Below are positions 46,212 through 54,146 of a stretch of 64,000 bases of DNA, piece after piece. The notes under the pieces were generated by a model. The model saw only the letters and a list, made by a program, of their open reading frames with translations. It was not told the origin of the DNA and did not search any database. Within the stretch, counting starts at the first letter, position 1; every line of letters begins with the position of its first letter. Position numbers and translations under genes: made by a program. The stretch is from positions 1-64,000 of the forward strand of contig NZ_JAJGAK010000004.1 in NCBI RefSeq assembly GCF_020866925.1, written 5' to 3'. The stretch comes from Noviluteimonas lactosilytica (GTDB taxonomy: Bacteria; Pseudomonadota; Gammaproteobacteria; Xanthomonadales; Xanthomonadaceae).

Positions 46212-46883
46212 ATGAGTGCGATGCCTGTTCTTGTGATCGGTCTGGACGCTGCATGGCGCACGCGCATGCAGCACCTGCTCTCGCTGCGTGGCGAACTCGA
46301 CTGGCTGGGGGCCTATGCGCCTGCCCAGCCACGCAACGGCGCGAATTCCCCGCCTGCGTTGCTGCTGCTCGACGGCGACGACCCCGGTGTCGAGCGCGAG
46401 CGACGGAAGCCGCAACTGCCTCCTCCGAGGCGGCTCTACTTCTATCGCAACCCCAATGTCGACGCGCTACGGCACAGCATCGATGCGCAAGGGCATGCGT
46501 GCCTGGGCAAGCTCGACCCGCCCGAGATCGTGATGCGCGCGATCCGTGCCGCCGAGTCGGGCCTGTTCGTCGTCGCGCCCGAACTGCTGGTCGAGTCGCT
46601 CCATGCAGGTACCGGCGTTCCCCCGCCATCGCCGATGCCGGATCCGCCGTTGCACGGCACGCCCGATCATCCCGGCGACTGGTCTTCGCTCACCGAACGC
46701 CAGCGCGAGATCGTGCACTGGGCCGCGCGCGGCATGAGCAACAAGCAGATCGCGCGCCAGCTCGGCATTTCGCCGGAAACGGTGAAGACGCACCTGCACC
46801 ACGTGTTCGAACGCGAAGGCGTGCATGGACGCATGGCGCTGCTCGCCGCGCACGTCAGCAGCCCGGAACGCGCTTCGTCGTAA
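46212..46883 (+). CDS. LuxR-family response-regulator-like transcription factor
   Basis: 223 residues from the ATG at 46212 (a second ATG at 46221). The C-terminal GerE/LuxR helix-turn-helix is clear: LTERQREIVHWAARGMSNKQ then IARQLGISPETVKTHLHHVF (~residues 157-205). The N-terminal ~130 residues resemble a receiver domain: LLLLDGDDP holds a candidate phospho-Asp and CLGKLDPPE the conserved Lys. However, the usual acidic pair is missing (MPVLVIGLDAAW), so phosphorylation is doubtful. No sensor kinase is nearby. It is divergent from the 574-aa exported protein, which it may control. Confidence 0.82.
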   Translation: MSAMPVLVIGLDAAWRTRMQHLLSLRGELDWLGAYAPAQPRNGANSPPALLLLDGDDPGVERERRKPQLPPPRRLYFYRNPNVDALRHSIDAQGHACLGKLDPPEIVMRAIRAAESGLFVVAPELLVESLHAGTGVPPPSPMPDPPLHGTPDHPGDWSSLTERQREIVHWAARGMSNKQIARQLGISPETVKTHLHHVFEREGVHGRMALLAAHVSSPERASS

Positions 46884-46886
46884 CCG

Positions 46887-47225
46887 CTACGCGGCGACGT
46901 CGCGCAGCTGCCATCCATCGCCCGCGAGCAGGCGCAGGCGATGGCGCAGGATCGCCGCGGACAACGTCGTCTTCGCGAGCAGGTCGATGCGCAAGTCGTG
47001 CTGTTCGCCGGTGACGGTGGCGTTCGGATCGGTGACGGCGAGCGCGTCGTCGATGTCGTCCGGGTCGTCCTGCCGCGCGGCCCAGCGCTCGAACAGCGAG
47101 CGCGTGCGCAGCGCATCCTGCAGTTGCGCCGCGAATTCCTCGGCGCCGTTGGCGGTGAACGACGTCGCCGCGTCCGCGCCGCGCGCGGACTTCGGATCGG
47201 GCAGGCTCAGATAGAAACGGGTCAT
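46887..47225 (-). CDS. Conserved hypothetical protein
   Basis: 112 residues from the ATG at 47225 (MTRFYLSLPDPKSARG). Soluble, with no signal peptide or known motif. It contains an ANGAEEFAAQLQDALR helix, an acidic QDDPDDIDDALAV stretch, and a final basic segment. The frame has a clean composition and lies 3 bp from the LuxR gene's stop, convergently. It probably belongs to the degV transcription unit (79 bp downstream of degV). Function unknown. Confidence 0.65.
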   Translation of the reverse strand: MTRFYLSLPDPKSARGADAATSFTANGAEEFAAQLQDALRTRSLFERWAARQDDPDDIDDALAVTDPNATVTGEQHDLRIDLLAKTTLSAAILRHRLRLLAGDGWQLRDVAA

Positions 47226-47304
47226 CGCGTTCCTCCGGGATCGCGTTCGTCGGGATCGCATTCATCGCGATCGTCGCGAACCGCGTGCGTGCGCAGCGTC
47301 AACG

Positions 47305-48249
47305 TCAGCCTTCGAACGTGTGCGGCTCCGACGCGAAGCCCACCACCACCGCACCCTTGCCGACATTGACCATGCCGGTGAGGCTCATGACGCTCTCGAA
47401 CATCTCGACGTTGTAGCTCTGGCAGGTCACGCGCAGGTCGTCGTAGCCGGGCAGGGCGCGCATTTCCTCGAGTTCGCCGCCGTAGCTGAGGCACACGGTG
47501 GGCGTCATCAGGCCGCGGCGCACGCGGTCGGCGGTGTGCGCGAACAGGCGTTGCACCGCGTTGTCGAAACCCTTCACCTTGCCGATCGGTGCGGTTTCGC
47601 CGCGATAACCGCGCAACACCGGCTTGATGTCGAGCGCCGAACCGAGCGCCGCGCTGAGCAGGCCGACGCTGCGGTCGCCCTTCTTGCGCGCGCGGGCGCG
47701 CAGGTAATACAGGTCGCGCGGGATCATGTAGCCGTAGGTGTGCAGCGCGAGGTGTTCCAGGCGCGCGCGGATCTTCGGCGCGCCTTCGCCGGCCTGCAGC
47801 AGGCGCACGGCTTCGACGGCGGTGATGCCCTGCGCGGCGAACAGCGTCTGCGTGTCGATCACGCGCAGCGAGAACGGCGTGTCGTGGCCCGCGGCCATGC
47901 GCACGCCGCGGTACTCGTTGAGGATCGCGTAGCTCGCCTGCAGCGCGTTGTCGTAGATCGGGCTGCGCGTCCTCGTGATCGTCATGCAGAACACGTAGTC
48001 GTAGTCGATCACGAGCTTGTCGAGGAACAGCGCGGTGATCTGCTCGACGGAGAACGGCGAGGTCTCCGCTTCGGCGCCGCCCTCGGCGACGTGCGAATGC
48101 AGGAAGGCGAGCGTCTCGCGTTCGTCGCGCTGGTCCACGCGCGTGGCATCGCCGATGTGCACGGTGATGGGCAGGATCGTGAACCCGTTGCGCCGCAGGT
48201 ATTCGCCGGGCAGGTCGCACGCCGAATCCACCACCAAACCGATACGCAT
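47305..48249 (-). CDS. degV: DegV family protein
   Basis: 314 residues. Opening MRIGLVVDSACDLPGEYLRR is the DegV signature, with ITVHIGD and SPFSVEQ (the fatty-acid-binding region), ending MVNVGKGAVVVGFAS. DegV proteins bind fatty acids and, as FakB in Gram-positives, present them to a kinase. No kinase partner gene (FakA) is in the window, and the role in proteobacteria is open. It lies 3 bp after the isomerase-like gene, hence one operon. Confidence 0.92.
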   Translation of the reverse strand: MRIGLVVDSACDLPGEYLRRNGFTILPITVHIGDATRVDQRDERETLAFLHSHVAEGGAEAETSPFSVEQITALFLDKLVIDYDYVFCMTITRTRSPIYDNALQASYAILNEYRGVRMAAGHDTPFSLRVIDTQTLFAAQGITAVEAVRLLQAGEGAPKIRARLEHLALHTYGYMIPRDLYYLRARARKKGDRSVGLLSAALGSALDIKPVLRGYRGETAPIGKVKGFDNAVQRLFAHTADRVRRGLMTPTVCLSYGGELEEMRALPGYDDLRVTCQSYNVEMFESVMSLTGMVNVGKGAVVVGFASEPHTFEG

Positions 48250-48252
48250 GCG

Positions 48253-48882
48253 TCACTCCTTCCGCGTGATGCCGATGGGCAACTTCGAAATACGCTGCAT
48301 TTCAGCATCCTGCAGCACCGACGGATCGTGCAGTGCAGCAAGCGCGAAGGGATGCGCGTCGTTGCCCCAGAACAGCGCATCGCCGACCTGCAGCATCGGC
48401 ACGCCGTACACGCCGGCAGCGATCGCGGCCTCGGTGTTCGCGCGCAACGCCGCTTTCACCTGCGGCGTGACGATGGCTTCGGGCGCCAGGCCCAGGCGAT
48501 CGAGCAGCGGACGCAGCGCGGCGTCGCCGTCGACCGGGCGGCCATCGCGCCAGATCCAGTCGAAGATCGTATCCACCGCATCGGCGCCGCTGTCCGCGGC
48601 GATGCACGCGCGCAGCGCGCCGAGCGGGTTGAACGGATGCGCGGGCGGAAATACAAGTGGCACGCCTTCGGCGCGCGCCTGCCACAGCACGTGCCGATAG
48701 GTGAACTCGCGTTTGCCCGGAATCTCCGCGGGGCCGCGCTGGCCCACCGCGGACAGGACCGCGCCGAAGACGACCGGCACCGGCTCCACCGCGTGCGTCG
48801 CACGCAACGCCTTCACCTTCTGCCAGTGCAGGTAGGAGAACGGCGAAAGGAAGTCGAAGTACCAGCGCAACGGCGCGTCCAT
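48253..48882 (-). CDS. 2-hydroxychromene-2-carboxylate isomerase / DsbA-fold protein
   Basis: 209 residues. MDAPLRWYFDFLSPFSYLHW with the Ser in the SPFSYL active-site position, TYRHVLWQARAEGVPLVFP, and the C-terminal GVYGVPMLQVGDALFWGND match the kappa-class GST/HCCA isomerase family. The reference reaction is part of naphthalene breakdown, but no catabolic neighbours are present, so it is better seen as a glutathione-dependent isomerase or transferase of unknown substrate. 2 bp from the DUF1761 gene upstream. Confidence 0.88.
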   Translation of the reverse strand: MDAPLRWYFDFLSPFSYLHWQKVKALRATHAVEPVPVVFGAVLSAVGQRGPAEIPGKREFTYRHVLWQARAEGVPLVFPPAHPFNPLGALRACIAADSGADAVDTIFDWIWRDGRPVDGDAALRPLLDRLGLAPEAIVTPQVKAALRANTEAAIAAGVYGVPMLQVGDALFWGNDAHPFALAALHDPSVLQDAEMQRISKLPIGITRKE

Positions 48883-48884
48883 CG

Positions 48885-49289
48885 TCAGTGCCAGAGACCC
48901 AGGATCAGGCCGTACAGCGCGAACTGCAGGATGTGGTAACCCGAGTCGATCAACCACAGTTTGAGGCTGCGGCCTGCGAACGCGTAGTTGATCCCGAAGC
49001 TCATGGCGACGAAGAAGAAGCCGACCATCAAGCCCGCGTGCACCGTCTTCCACAACTCCGGGCCGGTGTTCATCAGGTGCAGCAGCATCGCGAAGCCGTA
49101 CGCAGCGATCAGCGCCGCGACGAACGCGACGCCGAACGTTTTCGCCGGATGCGATTTCGGCGCGGCGTTCGGGTCGATGCCCGCTTCGCGGCACCACGCG
49201 TTCTTGAACAATGGCCCGTACCAGATGCCGCCGAGGACGAAGGCAGACACGGCCGCGGCGACGATGGCCAACCAATTCAGATGATGCAT
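48885..49289 (-). CDS. DUF1761 membrane protein
   Basis: 134 residues from the ATG at 49289. Four membrane helices. The N-terminus HHLNWLAIVAAAVSAFVLGG, then IWYGPLFKNAW, is the DUF1761 signature, with AKTFGVAFVAALIAAYGFAM next, and the C-terminal GYHILQFALYGLILGLWH completing it. The function is unknown. It lies 37 bp downstream of an amidohydrolase gene and directly upstream of the isomerase gene, on the same strand. Confidence 0.85.
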   Translation of the reverse strand: MHHLNWLAIVAAAVSAFVLGGIWYGPLFKNAWCREAGIDPNAAPKSHPAKTFGVAFVAALIAAYGFAMLLHLMNTGPELWKTVHAGLMVGFFFVAMSFGINYAFAGRSLKLWLIDSGYHILQFALYGLILGLWH

Positions 49290-49326
49290 GTCGGAACCCT
49301 CCCCGGCTCCAGCTCCAAGTAGGGAT

Positions 49327-50622
49327 TTACTCGGAGCCCGCAGGATACGCCCGCGGCAGGGCCGATGGCGCACGCATGTAACGATCGCGAAGTTCCGTCT
49401 GGCGCGACTTCATCGGCTGCGCGCGGCCATCGAGCCACACCTGCTCGGCGACGCTCGACACTTCCAGCGGATCGCCGCTCCACAGCACGAGGTCCGCGCG
49501 CTTTCCGACCGCGATCGTGCCGAAATCGCCGGCGACGCCGAACGTTTCCGCCGGCACGCGCGTCAGCGCGGCAAGGCCGTCTTCCCACGGCAGGCCGTTG
49601 GCCACCGCGTTGCCGGCCATCTGCCGGATCTTGCGCGCGTGGTGCGAGCCCGCGCTCTGGATCGCGACCTGCACGCCCGCCGCACGCAGGCGCGCGGCGT
49701 TCTCGAGCGTCGCGCCGATCTGGTCGAAGTCGCCCGGCAGGTCGGCCAGCGTGTCGACGAACACCGGCACCTTCGCCGCGGCGAGCTGGTCGGCGACCTT
49801 CCACGCTTCCGCGCCGCCGGAAACCGCAATGCGCACGTTGTTGCGCTTGCTCCAGCGCAGCAGCTGCACGATGTCGGCCGCGCGATTGACGCTGACGACC
49901 ATCAGTCCGCGGTTGTCGAGGAACTTCGCCAGCGCGGCGCGGCCCATCGGATTGAGCATCGCGAACTTCGAGTCCGGCGACAGGCGGCCGCGCGCTTCGG
50001 CGACGAGCTGGTCGAGGATCATCCACTGCGCCGCGCGCGAGTTGCCGGTCATCGACGACGCACCGGACCCGAGCGACACGAACAACACCTTCGCGCCCAC
50101 CGGGTCGAGCGAACCGTCCAGGCGAACGACGCCGCCCTGGCCCGCGACGATCGATCCGCCGGTCGTCGACCCCGCGGCGAGCAACGTCCAACCGAGGCCT
50201 TCCACGCGCGCGACCGGCAGCAGCACCGATTCGGGGTTGTAGGCCAGCGTCACGTCGAACTCCGGATGCACCGCCGGATCCTTCTCTTCGCCGAGCGCCT
50301 GCGCGCTGTCGACCGTGCTGCTTTCGCCGGAGACTTCCTCCAGCCCGATGTCGGTGATGCCGGCGAACAACGCAGGCGTCAGAGCATGGCCGCCGGCATC
50401 GACGACGGTCGCATTGCCGGGGGCGAGGTTCGCGCCGATCGCGGCGATGCGGCCGTTGCGCACGAGCACGTCGGTGTTCTCGAGCGTGCCACGCGAGGTC
50501 GCGGTATGCACCTTCGCGTTGCGCACCAGCAGGTCCTGCGCGAACGCGGCGCCCGACAGCGCGAGCGCGCATGCGGCGACGAGCGCCTTCGTCATCATCG
50601 ACCGTGTCATGAGCTTGTTCAT
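49327..50622 (-). CDS. Amidohydrolase-family protein lacking the HxH metal site
   Basis: 431 residues with a signal peptide (cleaved near AAFAQD). Overall fold of imidazolonepropionase-like amidohydrolases: DLLVRNAKVHTATSRG at the start and GTIAVGKRADLVLWSGDP at the end. The normal PGxxDxHxH segment reads TPALFAGITDIGLEEV, with both histidines missing, so hydrolysis by the usual metal centre is doubtful. It is encoded right after, and overlapping (ATGA) with, a paralogue that keeps the motif, which suggests a heteromeric or regulatory partner. Confidence 0.85.
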   Translation of the reverse strand: MNKLMTRSMMTKALVAACALALSGAAFAQDLLVRNAKVHTATSRGTLENTDVLVRNGRIAAIGANLAPGNATVVDAGGHALTPALFAGITDIGLEEVSGESSTVDSAQALGEEKDPAVHPEFDVTLAYNPESVLLPVARVEGLGWTLLAAGSTTGGSIVAGQGGVVRLDGSLDPVGAKVLFVSLGSGASSMTGNSRAAQWMILDQLVAEARGRLSPDSKFAMLNPMGRAALAKFLDNRGLMVVSVNRAADIVQLLRWSKRNNVRIAVSGGAEAWKVADQLAAAKVPVFVDTLADLPGDFDQIGATLENAARLRAAGVQVAIQSAGSHHARKIRQMAGNAVANGLPWEDGLAALTRVPAETFGVAGDFGTIAVGKRADLVLWSGDPLEVSSVAEQVWLDGRAQPMKSRQTELRDRYMRAPSALPRAYPAGSE

Positions 50623-52037
50623 CGCACACCCCCGCGCGCACCGGCCGACTGGCCGAGCATGAAGTCCGATTTCGGCTGCCGCGACGGATCGTTGCGGTCG
50701 TACATGCGTGCGCCGTCGATGTAGACCTGTTCGGCGTGCGCGTACACGGAGAACGGATTGCCGTTCCACACCACCACGTCGCCCATCTTGCCGGGCTCGA
50801 GCGTGCCCGTCTGGTCGAGGATGCCCATCGCCTTCGCGGGGTTCTGCGTGAGCCAGAGGATCGCGTGCTCGGGCGTGATGTCGATGCCGACGCGATGCGC
50901 GTTGGCGATCACCTTCGCCGCTTCCTGGTTGAGGCGCTGGATGCCTTCCTCCGAATCCGAATGCACGATCGCGCAACCGTTGGGGGCGCGATCGACGAGC
51001 GCGATGTTTTCCTGGATGCCGTCGAAGGCTTCCATCTTGAAGCCCCACCAGTCGGCCCACAGCGCGCCGCATACGCCTTCCGCGGCCAGGCGGTCGGCGA
51101 TCTTGTAGGCCTCGACGCCGTGGTGGAACGCGGCGATCTTGAACCCGAACTCCTTCGCGAGGTCGAGCATCGTCGCCATTTCATCCGCGCGGTAGCAGTG
51201 GATGTTGACGCGGATGTCGCCGTTGATCGCGCCGGCGAGCGTGTCGTTCTTCAGGTCGCGCGCGCCGGGCTGGGCGTCCTTCGCGTCCTTGCCTTCGCCG
51301 TTCGGCTTCTGCTTCTTCAGGTATTCGGCTGCTTCGATGAAAGCCGCGCGGTAACCGGCGACGTTCGCCATGCGCGTCGCCGGGCCGCCCTTCTGGCCGT
51401 ACACGCGCTTCGGGTTTTCGCCGCACGCCATCTTCAGGCCCCACGGCGCGCCCGGGAATTTCATTCCCTGGTACGTGGTGGACGGGACGTTCTTCAGCGT
51501 CGCGCCGCGACCGCCGATCAGGTTCGCCGACCCCGGCAACACCTGCAGGCTCGTGATGCCGCCCGCGAGCGCGGTGAGGAAGCCCGGATCCTGCGGCCAG
51601 ATCGAATGCTCGGCCCACACGTTCGGCGTGACCGGGCCGGTCATTTCGTTGCCGTCGCTGTGCGCGCTCATGCCCGGGCTCGGATACACGCCCAGGTGCG
51701 AGTGGATGTCGATGATGCCCGGCGTGACCCACTTGCCCTGCGCGTCGACGCGGATCGCGCCGGCCGGCGCCTGCAACCCCGTGCCGACCGCGACGATCCT
51801 GCCGTCCTGCAGCACGACGTCGGCGTTTTCCAGTCGCGTGCCGGTGCCCGTGAGCACGGTCGCGCCGGTGATGAAGACCGGCGGGGAAGCCACGCGCTGG
51901 TAGGTGCTCGCATACGGATCGTCGAGCCAGCGCGGCTTGGTCGACGCGGCGGGCGCGTCGCTCTTCACGGTGCCCGCGCTGCTGGCACAGCCGGCGAGCA
52001 GGACCGTCGCGACGACGGCGGCCAATGGCTTGATCAC
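50619..52037 (-). CDS. Amidohydrolase-family protein, lipoprotein
   Basis: 472 residues from the GTG at 52037, preceded by AAGGGGAAGG; this start gives a compact lipoprotein signal with lipobox LAGC, whereas the ATG at 52088 would put 17 extra residues in front. Metal ligands are in TPGIIDIHSHLG, with further His in NIHCYRADEM and AAFHHGVEAYK. The C-terminal LEPGKMGDVVVWNGNPFS is typical. It probably hydrolyses a cyclic amide or dipeptide in the periplasm; the substrate is unknown. Paired with the downstream degenerate paralogue. Confidence 0.87.
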   Translation of the reverse strand: MIKPLAAVVATVLLAGCASSAGTVKSDAPAASTKPRWLDDPYASTYQRVASPPVFITGATVLTGTGTRLENADVVLQDGRIVAVGTGLQAPAGAIRVDAQGKWVTPGIIDIHSHLGVYPSPGMSAHSDGNEMTGPVTPNVWAEHSIWPQDPGFLTALAGGITSLQVLPGSANLIGGRGATLKNVPSTTYQGMKFPGAPWGLKMACGENPKRVYGQKGGPATRMANVAGYRAAFIEAAEYLKKQKPNGEGKDAKDAQPGARDLKNDTLAGAINGDIRVNIHCYRADEMATMLDLAKEFGFKIAAFHHGVEAYKIADRLAAEGVCGALWADWWGFKMEAFDGIQENIALVDRAPNGCAIVHSDSEEGIQRLNQEAAKVIANAHRVGIDITPEHAILWLTQNPAKAMGILDQTGTLEPGKMGDVVVWNGNPFSVYAHAEQVYIDGARMYDRNDPSRQPKSDFMLGQSAGARGGVR

Positions 52038-52130
52038 ATCCTTCCCCTTTCGTGAGTGCGCCAGGCGCAACCCCCGCACGCTAGCCATTGTGCGGCGCGA
52101 TTGCCAACGTGCCTTTGGTCACGCCGCGCA

Positions 52131-52136
52131 TAGAAT
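52131..52136 (+). promoter_or_regulatory. Putative -10 box (TAGAAT) close to the start of the AMP nucleosidase-like gene
   Basis: TAGAAT ends 7 bp before the ATG at 52144. If used, the transcript would begin at or next to the start codon (leaderless). No good -35 hexamer is seen. Confidence 0.35.
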
Positions 52137-52143
52137 GTGCTGC

Positions 52144-52920
52144 ATGAAGGACAAGCCGCAGATCGTCGAGAACTGGTTGCCGCGCTACACCGGCGTTCCC
52201 CTGGAAGGCTTCGGCGAGCACATCCTGCTGACCAACTTCGGCGGCTACCTCGGCCATTTCGCGCGGCTCACGGGCGCACAGGTCGTCGGCCTCGACCGTC
52301 CGATGCCGAGCGCCACGGTCGACGGCATCACCATGATCAACTTCGGCATGGGCAGCCCCAACGCCGCGACGGTGATGGACCTGCTGTCGGCGACGATGCC
52401 GAAGGCGGTGCTGTTCCTCGGCAAGTGCGGCGGGCTCAAGCGCAAGAACCTGCTCGGCGACCTCGTCCTGCCCATCGCCGCGATCCGCGGCGAAGGCACG
52501 TCCGACGATTACCTGTTGCCCGAAGTCCCCGCGCTTCCCGCATTCGCCCTGCAGCGCGCGGTGTCGACGATGATCCGCGACCTCGGCCACGACTACTGGA
52601 CCGGCACCGTCTACACGACCAACCGCCGCGTGTGGGAACACGACGAAGCCTTCAAGGAGCGCCTGCGCGCGATGCGTTGCATGGCGATCGACATGGAGAC
52701 CGCGACGTTGTTCGCCGCCGGGTTCGCCAACCACATCCCGAGCGGCGCGTTGCTGCTCGTGAGCGACCAGCCCATGGTGCCCGAAGGCGTGAAGACCGAA
52801 GCGTCGGACGCGCGGGTGAGCGCGGAGTTCGTCGAACGCCATATCCAGGTCGGCATCGAGGCGCTGCGCCTGATTCGCCGCCATGGCAAGAGCGTGAAGC
52901 ACCTGAGATTCGACGAATGA
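52144..52920 (+). CDS. amn: AMP nucleosidase-like protein
   Basis: 258 residues from the ATG at 52144; a nearer upstream ATG (52135) lies inside the -10-like TAGAAT. Nucleoside phosphorylase superfamily: GKCGGLKRKNLLGDLVLP, DYLLPEVPALPAF, and MRCMAIDMETATLFAAGF with the ribose-binding Glu. It is about half the length of E. coli Amn and corresponds to the short AMN-like group; it probably cleaves AMP to adenine and ribose 5-phosphate, but another purine nucleotide is possible. Its stop overlaps the DUF924 start (ATGA). Confidence 0.82.
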   Translation: MKDKPQIVENWLPRYTGVPLEGFGEHILLTNFGGYLGHFARLTGAQVVGLDRPMPSATVDGITMINFGMGSPNAATVMDLLSATMPKAVLFLGKCGGLKRKNLLGDLVLPIAAIRGEGTSDDYLLPEVPALPAFALQRAVSTMIRDLGHDYWTGTVYTTNRRVWEHDEAFKERLRAMRCMAIDMETATLFAAGFANHIPSGALLLVSDQPMVPEGVKTEASDARVSAEFVERHIQVGIEALRLIRRHGKSVKHLRFDE

Positions 52921-53453
52921 TCGACGCACGCGAGGTGATCGACTTCTGGTTGCAGGCGGGGCCGACGAAGTGGTTCCGCGGCGGCGCGGCGTTCGATCGC
53001 GAATGCGAAGCGCGGCTGGGCGCGGCGCATTTCGTGGCGGCGTCGCGCAAGCTCGACGACTGGATGATGACAGCCGACGGCGCCCTCGCGCTTTTGATCC
53101 TGCTCGACCAGGTGCCGCGCAACATTTTCCGCGGCACCGCGCACATGTACGCGACCGATTCGCTGGCGCATCGGTTCGCCACACGGGCGATCGACGCAGG
53201 CTTCGACACGCAGGTCGATCCCGCGCTGCGCATCTTCTTCTACCTGCCGTTCGAGCACTCCGAGGCGCTCGCCGACCAGGAGCGCGCCGTGGCGCTGCAC
53301 GCCACGTTGCCGAAAGGCGACGACGGCGGATGGGCGAAGAAGCACATGGAAGTGATCCGCCGCTTCGGGCGTTTCCCGCATCGCAATGCGGCGCTGGGTC
53401 GCGAAAGCACGCCCGAAGAACGCGAATGGCTGGAGGCCGGCGGCGGTTTCTGA
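52917..53453 (+). CDS. DUF924 family protein
   Basis: 178 residues, soluble and helical. VIDFWLQAGPTKWFRGG at the start, LLILLDQVPRNIFRGTAHMYATD, FFYLPFEHSE and RRFGRFPHRNAALGRESTPEE are the hallmark segments of DUF924 (PF06041), a TPR-like fold. The function is unknown. It is translationally coupled to the AMP nucleosidase-like gene. Confidence 0.88.
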   Translation: MIDAREVIDFWLQAGPTKWFRGGAAFDRECEARLGAAHFVAASRKLDDWMMTADGALALLILLDQVPRNIFRGTAHMYATDSLAHRFATRAIDAGFDTQVDPALRIFFYLPFEHSEALADQERAVALHATLPKGDDGGWAKKHMEVIRRFGRFPHRNAALGRESTPEEREWLEAGGGF

Positions 53454-53556
53454 AGGCGCTTCACCGTCTTCAAGCAGGCGGACGTACCTGAAGGAACTCC
53501 CTCTGCTGCGTGGAAGGGCAGGGCAGGGGTTGGGTCGCGTCAGTTAGCATCGCCCC

Positions 53557-53985
53557 ATGATCACGACCCTCGCCCTGCTCGCCGCCACTGTCGCCGCGCC
53601 CACGTTGCCAGCGTCTTCGCAAACCGCGCCTGTCGCGCCCGCACCCGTTGCCGCATCGCCGGTCGTCGCGTCGCTCGACTACGACGCCGCCAAGGCGCTC
53701 GCCGATCGCGATGAAGCCGCGATGTCGAAGATCGCCGCCGACATGCTGCGCCGCTCGCAATCGGGCGTGCTCGGACGCGCGGCCGATGCCTGCCGCACCG
53801 ACGAAGCGATCAAACCCTTCACCGTCGTCCTCGAACTCGACGCGAAGGGCAACGCGACCGGCCACTGGCGCAACGCCGACACGGGCCTGGCCAAGTGCAT
53901 GGAAGACAAGTTGTCTCGGCAGATGTTCTACGTGCCGTCGAAGGCGCCGTTCTATATCTCGTTCGAAGTGTCGTTCACGCCCTGA
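53557..53985 (+). CDS. Exported hypothetical protein
   Basis: 142 residues. A signal peptide (~residues 1-22) is followed by an Ala/Pro/Val linker and a small domain with two Cys (RAADACRTDEA and GLAKCMEDKL), ending FYISFEVSFTP. The arrangement, with a central beta-strand VVLELDAKGNATG, recalls small periplasmic TonB-C-like or energy-transducer-associated domains, but I do not assign it. It is followed by an 8-bp-arm inverted repeat (53987-54020) and a GC hairpin. Confidence 0.65.
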   Translation: MITTLALLAATVAAPTLPASSQTAPVAPAPVAASPVVASLDYDAAKALADRDEAAMSKIAADMLRRSQSGVLGRAADACRTDEAIKPFTVVLELDAKGNATGHWRNADTGLAKCMEDKLSRQMFYVPSKAPFYISFEVSFTP

Positions 53986-53986
53986 T

Positions 53987-54080
53987 GCCTGCGCCGTCGC
54001 GAGCCAACGTGAGCGCAGGCATCGACGCGACCTGGGCGGCTACGACCTATGGAAGCTACAAGGCCCCCGTCGGGGGCCTT
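53987..54080 (+). terminator. Two consecutive hairpins after the hypothetical gene
   Basis: GCCTGCGC (53987-53994) pairs with GCGCAGGC (54013-54020). Further on, AAGGCCCCC (54060-54068) pairs with GGGGGCCTT (54072-54080) with a 3-base loop. The second is a likely terminator although its T run is poor. It lies between convergent genes. Confidence 0.55.
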
Positions 54081-54146
54081 GCTGTATTGGTCGGCCTTGG
54101 CATCGCTTCGCGCGGCGCGACGAAGCTGTTCGACCGACGTCGCTGA

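Noticed and set aside
48253-48882. Naphthalene catabolism locus based on the HCCA isomerase match
   Set aside because: No dioxygenase, aldolase or other catabolic genes are present; the family is broad and the neighbours are unrelated.
53895-54146. 83-codon frame after the exported hypothetical gene
   Set aside because: It overlaps the end of the real gene, has no ribosome site, and runs through two hairpins that look like transcript ends.
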